Source: Paracoccaceae bacterium (GTDB lineage Bacteria; Pseudomonadota; Alphaproteobacteria; Rhodobacterales; Rhodobacteraceae). From it: a DNA stretch of 8,577 bases. Made by a program: the position numbers and the translations under genes. Location of the stretch: contig DAOUPC010000108.1 of the NCBI GenBank assembly GCA_030626365.1, positions 1-8,577 of the forward strand, given 5' to 3'. Positions within the stretch are counted from its first letter, which is position 1; each line of letters begins with the position of its first letter. Positions 5,797 to 8,577 of the stretch are shown here, piece after piece. A model generated the notes under the pieces. That model had not been told where the DNA came from and searched no databases. It saw only the letters and a list, made by a program, of their open reading frames with translations.

Positions 5797-6509
5797 GTCT
5801 GCCCCTTTCGCCGGCCCATCACCAGTTCGGCCTGCGCACCGGCCATCATGCCACAGAACCCGGCGACGATCAGGCCCAGGTTGAACGGGATGCCAACCGC
5901 CAGCAACGCCACAATGCTGGCGATCAGGGCGGCGATCAGGTGCGGCAGGGTGCGCAGCATCGGCGCGACCATTGCCAGAAACGCCACCGGCATTGCGAAA
6001 TCAAGCGCCCAGGCCTCGGGTATCCGGGACCCCATCAGGGCCCCGAACAGGGAACCCAGATACCAGATCGGGGCAATCAACCCCGTGGTGCCAAAGAAAT
6101 AGGCCATCCGTTGGGACGTGGTCATGTCGGGGTGGGTTTCAAACCGGCTGACCGACAGCGCATAGGACTGATCGACCAACAGATAGGCGGCGCAGGCCCG
6201 CTGCCAAAGTGGCGCGGCCCCAAGATAGGGCGCAAGCGACGCAGAATACATCGCCACCCGCAAAGTCACTGCCAGGGCCGAGATTAGAACGATGATGGTC
6301 GGGGCCGATTCCTGCATCAGTTGCAGGGCGGTGAACTGGGACGCGCCGGCAAAGACGGACATGGTAAAGGTCATGGTTTCAAGCAATTTGAACCCGGCCT
6401 CGGTTGCCAGCACGCCAAACAGCATCCCAAAGGGCGCGGCCACCAGAATAAAGGGCGCGCCGTCACGCATGCCTTTCCAGAAATGCCATTTGGATGTGGT
6501 GCGCCCCAT
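5793..6509 (-). CDS. azlC: AzlC family branched-chain amino acid export permease
   Basis: A 238-residue polytopic membrane protein, the normal AzlC length. Family marks are GMRDGAPFILVAAPFGMLFG near the start, the FAGASQF motif (GASQF at 55-59), the R-x-x-MYSASLAPYL block and DQSYAL. Several further hydrophobic helices follow to the end. It is the large subunit of the AzlCD (YgaZH) exporter in the inner membrane. On the complementary strand AGGGA (6516-6520) sits 6 bases before the ATG, supporting this start. azlC and azlD form a two-gene operon with an ATGA overlap. Only 55 bases separate this start from the divergent fdhD start, so both promoters must lie in or near that gap; no clear promoter boxes were recognised there. 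No regulator gene is adjacent. Confidence 0.92.
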   Translation of the reverse strand: MGRTTSKWHFWKGMRDGAPFILVAAPFGMLFGVLATEAGFKLLETMTFTMSVFAGASQFTALQLMQESAPTIIVLISALAVTLRVAMYSASLAPYLGAAPLWQRACAAYLLVDQSYALSVSRFETHPDMTTSQRMAYFFGTTGLIAPIWYLGSLFGALMGSRIPEAWALDFAMPVAFLAMVAPMLRTLPHLIAALIASIVALLAVGIPFNLGLIVAGFCGMMAGAQAELVMGRRKGQT

Positions 6510-6551
6510 GCGTTGTCCCTAAAGTGTCCCCGCCCGCACTAGCCGGGTTTT

Positions 6552-6558
6552 GGGAGGG
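6552..6558 (+). promoter_or_regulatory. Ribosome binding site deciding the TTG start of fdhD
   Basis: GGGAGGG at 6552-6558 is the strongest Shine-Dalgarno-like run in the window. It sits 6 bases before the TTG at 6565. Two other in-frame TTG codons, at 6550 and 6559, overlap or touch it and are therefore badly placed. Confidence 0.75.
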
Positions 6559-6564
6559 TTGCAA

Positions 6565-7455
6565 TTGGCCAAAGAAACCGATGTCACGGATTACCTTATT
6601 GCGCCTGACCCGGCGGCCACACGCCTGACCCGTGCGGTGAGCGGTGTGGACCACAACGGAGAGATCAGCCAGATTTCGGTGGTCGAAGAACGGCCCCTGA
6701 CGATATTCCTGAACGGTCAGGAAATTGTCACGGCAATGACTATCGGCGATTACCCGGAATACCTGGCGCTGGGGTTTCTGCGCAATCAGGGGATGCTGCG
6801 GGATAACGAGGACATCACCGGGGTCGATTACGATGATGAACTGGAAACCGTGGTGGTCCGCACCGCGTCGCAGACCACCTATGAGGAAAAGCTGAAGAAA
6901 AAGACCCGCACCAGTGGCTGTGCCGTAGGCACGGTATTTGGTGACATGATGGAGGGGCTGGAAGGCGTGACGCTGCCGGCAACCGAGGTGCGCACATCGT
7001 GGCTTTATGCGCTGGCGGCCCAGATAAACCGCACGCCGTCGCTGTATTTGCAGGCCGGGGCGATCCATGGGACGGTGCTGTGCCATCAGGACCGGCCACT
7101 GGTTTATATGGAGGACGTGGGGCGTCACAATGCGGTGGACAAGATCGCCGGGTGGATGTTGCGCCATCAGTCCGTGGCCGGGGACAAGATATTGTATACC
7201 ACCGGGCGGCTGACGTCCGAGATGGTAATCAAGACGGCAATGATGGGGATCCCGGTGCTTGCCTCGCGGTCCGGGTTCACTGCCTGGGGGGTCGAAATTG
7301 CCCGCCAGGTCGGGCTGACCCTGATCGGGCGGATGCGCGGGCAAAGGTTCGTCTGCCTGGCCGGGGACGATCGGCTGATTCGGGATGTGGACCCCGGAAC
7401 GGTGGTGGTCGAGGACGGAAAACATCGGCGCAAGAGCGGTGGCAAAAATACTTAG
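6565..7455 (+). CDS. fdhD: Formate dehydrogenase accessory sulfurtransferase FdhD
   Basis: A 296-residue cytoplasmic protein. FdhD passes sulfur from the cysteine desulfurase IscS to the molybdenum cofactor before insertion into formate dehydrogenase. Family marks are EERPLTIFLNGQEIVTAMTIGDYPEYLALGFL (shown here in part, near 40-75), EDVGRHNAVDK at 183-193, and TTGRLTSEMVIK, LASRSGFTAWGVE and RMRGQRF later. The sulfur-carrying loop, CxxC in E. coli (C121, C124), reads SGCAVGT: C119 is present but Gly122 stands where the second Cys would be. The start is TTG at 6565, chosen from the GGGAGGG site 6 bases upstream. The C-terminus ends in a basic tail (KHRRKSGGKNT). mobA follows about 30 bases downstream, matching a shared role in molybdoenzyme maturation. 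No formate dehydrogenase genes lie in the window. Confidence 0.94.
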   Translation: MAKETDVTDYLIAPDPAATRLTRAVSGVDHNGEISQISVVEERPLTIFLNGQEIVTAMTIGDYPEYLALGFLRNQGMLRDNEDITGVDYDDELETVVVRTASQTTYEEKLKKKTRTSGCAVGTVFGDMMEGLEGVTLPATEVRTSWLYALAAQINRTPSLYLQAGAIHGTVLCHQDRPLVYMEDVGRHNAVDKIAGWMLRHQSVAGDKILYTTGRLTSEMVIKTAMMGIPVLASRSGFTAWGVEIARQVGLTLIGRMRGQRFVCLAGDDRLIRDVDPGTVVVEDGKHRRKSGGKNT

Positions 7456-7488
7456 TTTTCTTGTGGGAAAAAGATGAGGGATAGGCGG

Positions 7489-8109
7489 ATGAAACAGCCG
7501 TTGGGTGTAATACTGGCCGGGGGGCAGGCGACCCGGATGGGTGGCGGGGACAAGGGGTTGCTGACCCTGGGTGGCCGCACATTGCTGGAACATGTGATTG
7601 ACCGTCTGGCCCCGCAGGTGGGCGGACTGGCGCTTAATGCCAATGGCGACGGGGTCCGGTTTGGCCCGTTTGGCCTGCCGGTTCTGCCGGACACGATTGA
7701 CGGGTTTGCCGGACCGCTGGCCGGGGTTCTGGCCGGGCTGGACTGGGCCGCCGGGCAGGGGGCCGACACCATTGTGACGGCCGCTGCTGACACGCCGTTT
7801 TTCCCGTGCGATCTGGTGCCCCGGTTGCTGATGGCGTCCGAAGGCATGGCCGCGCCTTTGGTGCTGGCGGCCACGCCGGATGCAAAACGCGGGCAGGTGC
7901 GCCACCCCACCTTTGGGCTGTGGCCGGTTGCCTTGCGCGATGATCTGCGCGCCGCATTGCAGGGGGGATTGCGAAAAGTCGTGCTGTGGAGCGACCGGCA
8001 CGGGGGCCGCGAGGCGGTGTTCCCGGTTTCTGGGATTGATCCGTTTTTCAACGTCAACACGCCAGAGGATCTAACACAGGCCGAGGCGCTGCTGGAGGGG
8101 ACCGGATGA
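7489..8109 (+). CDS. mobA: Molybdenum cofactor guanylyltransferase MobA
   Basis: A 206-residue cytoplasmic enzyme that joins GTP to molybdenum-molybdopterin, giving the guanine dinucleotide cofactor used by DMSO-reductase-family enzymes such as formate dehydrogenase. The nucleotidyltransferase signature LAGGxxxRMGxxDKG is at 9-23 (R16, D21, K22). DTPF at 101-104 supplies the metal-binding Asp; E. coli MobA also uses D101. NVNTPEDL is at 188-195. The ATG at 7489 is chosen because GAGGG (7476-7480) precedes it by 8 bases and the product then begins directly with the first beta strand. An in-frame ATG at 7474 would add five residues (MRDRR) with a weaker site. The TGA overlaps the mobB start as ATGA. 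TTTTC (7456-7460) and GAAAA (7467-7471) form a small A/T hairpin between fdhD and mobA. Confidence 0.94.
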   Translation: MKQPLGVILAGGQATRMGGGDKGLLTLGGRTLLEHVIDRLAPQVGGLALNANGDGVRFGPFGLPVLPDTIDGFAGPLAGVLAGLDWAAGQGADTIVTAAADTPFFPCDLVPRLLMASEGMAAPLVLAATPDAKRGQVRHPTFGLWPVALRDDLRAALQGGLRKVVLWSDRHGGREAVFPVSGIDPFFNVNTPEDLTQAEALLEGTG

Positions 8110-8577
8110 GGGTTTATGGTGTCACCGGCTGGAAGAATTCTGGCAAGACGGGGCTGATGGAACGGCTGGTGTCCGAAATCACCGGGCGGGGATTTTCGGT
8201 GTCCACGGTCAAGCACGCGCATCACGCCTTTGACGTGGATCAGCCGGGCCGCGACAGCCACCGCCACCGGGTTGCCGGGGCGCACGAGGTTCTGTTGGCA
8301 TCGGGCAACCGTGTGGCCCTGATGCAGGAATTGCGCGATGCACCAGAGCCGGGGCTAAAGGTATTGCTGGGCCGTTTGTCGCCAGTCGATCTGGTGCTGA
8401 TCGAGGGCTATAAACGCGAGACGCACCCCAAGATAGAGGCACACAGGGCCGCCACCGGGCAGGATTTGATTGCGCCGGGGGATGACAGTATTCGGGCTGT
8501 GGCCAGTGATGTGTCCAGCGATGTATCGGGTCAGTTGGAACTGAAAAGGCCGGTGTTTGATCTGGATGATACAAAGG
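8106..8577 (+). CDS. mobB: Molybdopterin-guanine dinucleotide biosynthesis protein MobB (3' end outside window)
   Basis: 157 codons are visible before the window ends. The Walker A P-loop GWKNSGKT is at residues 8-15, close to the start as in MobB. The MobB block KHAHHAFDVDQPGRDSHRHR is at 36-55, and the Walker B-like LVLIEGYK is at 96-103. MobB is a GTP-binding adaptor that works with MobA in forming the guanine dinucleotide cofactor; it is not essential in E. coli. It starts with the ATG that shares bases with the mobA stop (ATGA), so the two are translationally coupled. MobB proteins are usually about 160-175 residues, so only a short C-terminal end should be missing unless it is fused to a further domain. 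Confidence 0.93.
   Translation, partial: MRVYGVTGWKNSGKTGLMERLVSEITGRGFSVSTVKHAHHAFDVDQPGRDSHRHRVAGAHEVLLASGNRVALMQELRDAPEPGLKVLLGRLSPVDLVLIEGYKRETHPKIEAHRAATGQDLIAPGDDSIRAVASDVSSDVSGQLELKRPVFDLDDTK

Noticed and set aside
7456..7471. TTTTC/GAAAA hairpin between fdhD and mobA as a terminator
   Set aside because: The stem is 5 bp, mostly A/T, with no following T-run. The genes are functionally linked and only about 30 bases apart.
6463..8001. Minus-strand open frame of 512 codons opposite fdhD and mobA
   Set aside because: Same R/P/Q/H-rich antisense composition; the plus strand carries two unmistakable enzymes.
8499..8532. Repeat encoding SDVS SDVS in MobB
   Set aside because: Two short, imperfect copies in a variable part of the protein; it does not break any motif and could be chance.

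Overview
The window is G+C-rich, tightly packed bacterial chromosome. It most likely comes from an alphaproteobacterium of the Rhodobacteraceae (Roseobacter-type). That placement rests on recognising families, not on a search: a tiny aa3-type cytochrome oxidase subunit IV, a DUF6173-like protein, an MBL-fold hydrolase behind a DmdC-type acyl-CoA dehydrogenase, and an fdhD-mobA-mobB cluster. No RNA genes, CRISPR arrays, insertion sequences or phage genes were seen. No gap between genes exceeds 120 bases.

Layout. (1) Positions 2-1551, plus strand: the C-terminal end of an acyl-CoA dehydrogenase, then an MBL-fold metallo-hydrolase. Their junction is made of two adjacent short tandem duplications. 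(2) 1605-2069, plus: a small DUF6173-like protein with a lysine-rich N-terminus, followed by a possible terminator. (3) 2152-4594, plus: a membrane-anchored glycerophosphodiester phosphodiesterase whose 3' end overlaps a secreted phospholipase A2-like protein. Topology and signal peptide place both active sites in the periplasm, so the pair looks like a phospholipid-degrading or lipid-remodelling unit. (4) 4712-5466, plus: a 44-residue aa3 oxidase subunit IV, then 8 bases later a lipoprotein with a conserved-looking His/Cys pair. (5) 5455-6509, minus: azlC and azlD for branched-chain amino acid export, overlapping by ATGA. The azlD 3' end overlaps the lipoprotein 3' end by 12 bases. (6) 6565-8577, plus: fdhD (TTG start), mobA and mobB (cut by the window end), which mature molybdenum cofactor and load it into formate dehydrogenase-type enzymes. 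The divergent azlC/fdhD gap is only 55 bases.

The best candidate for a little-described system is the phosphodiesterase / PLA2-like pair at 2152-4594. Next is the oxidase-subunit / His-Cys lipoprotein pair at 4712-5466. The rest is ordinary chromosomal metabolism. Functions are assigned by reading motifs; no database search was possible.
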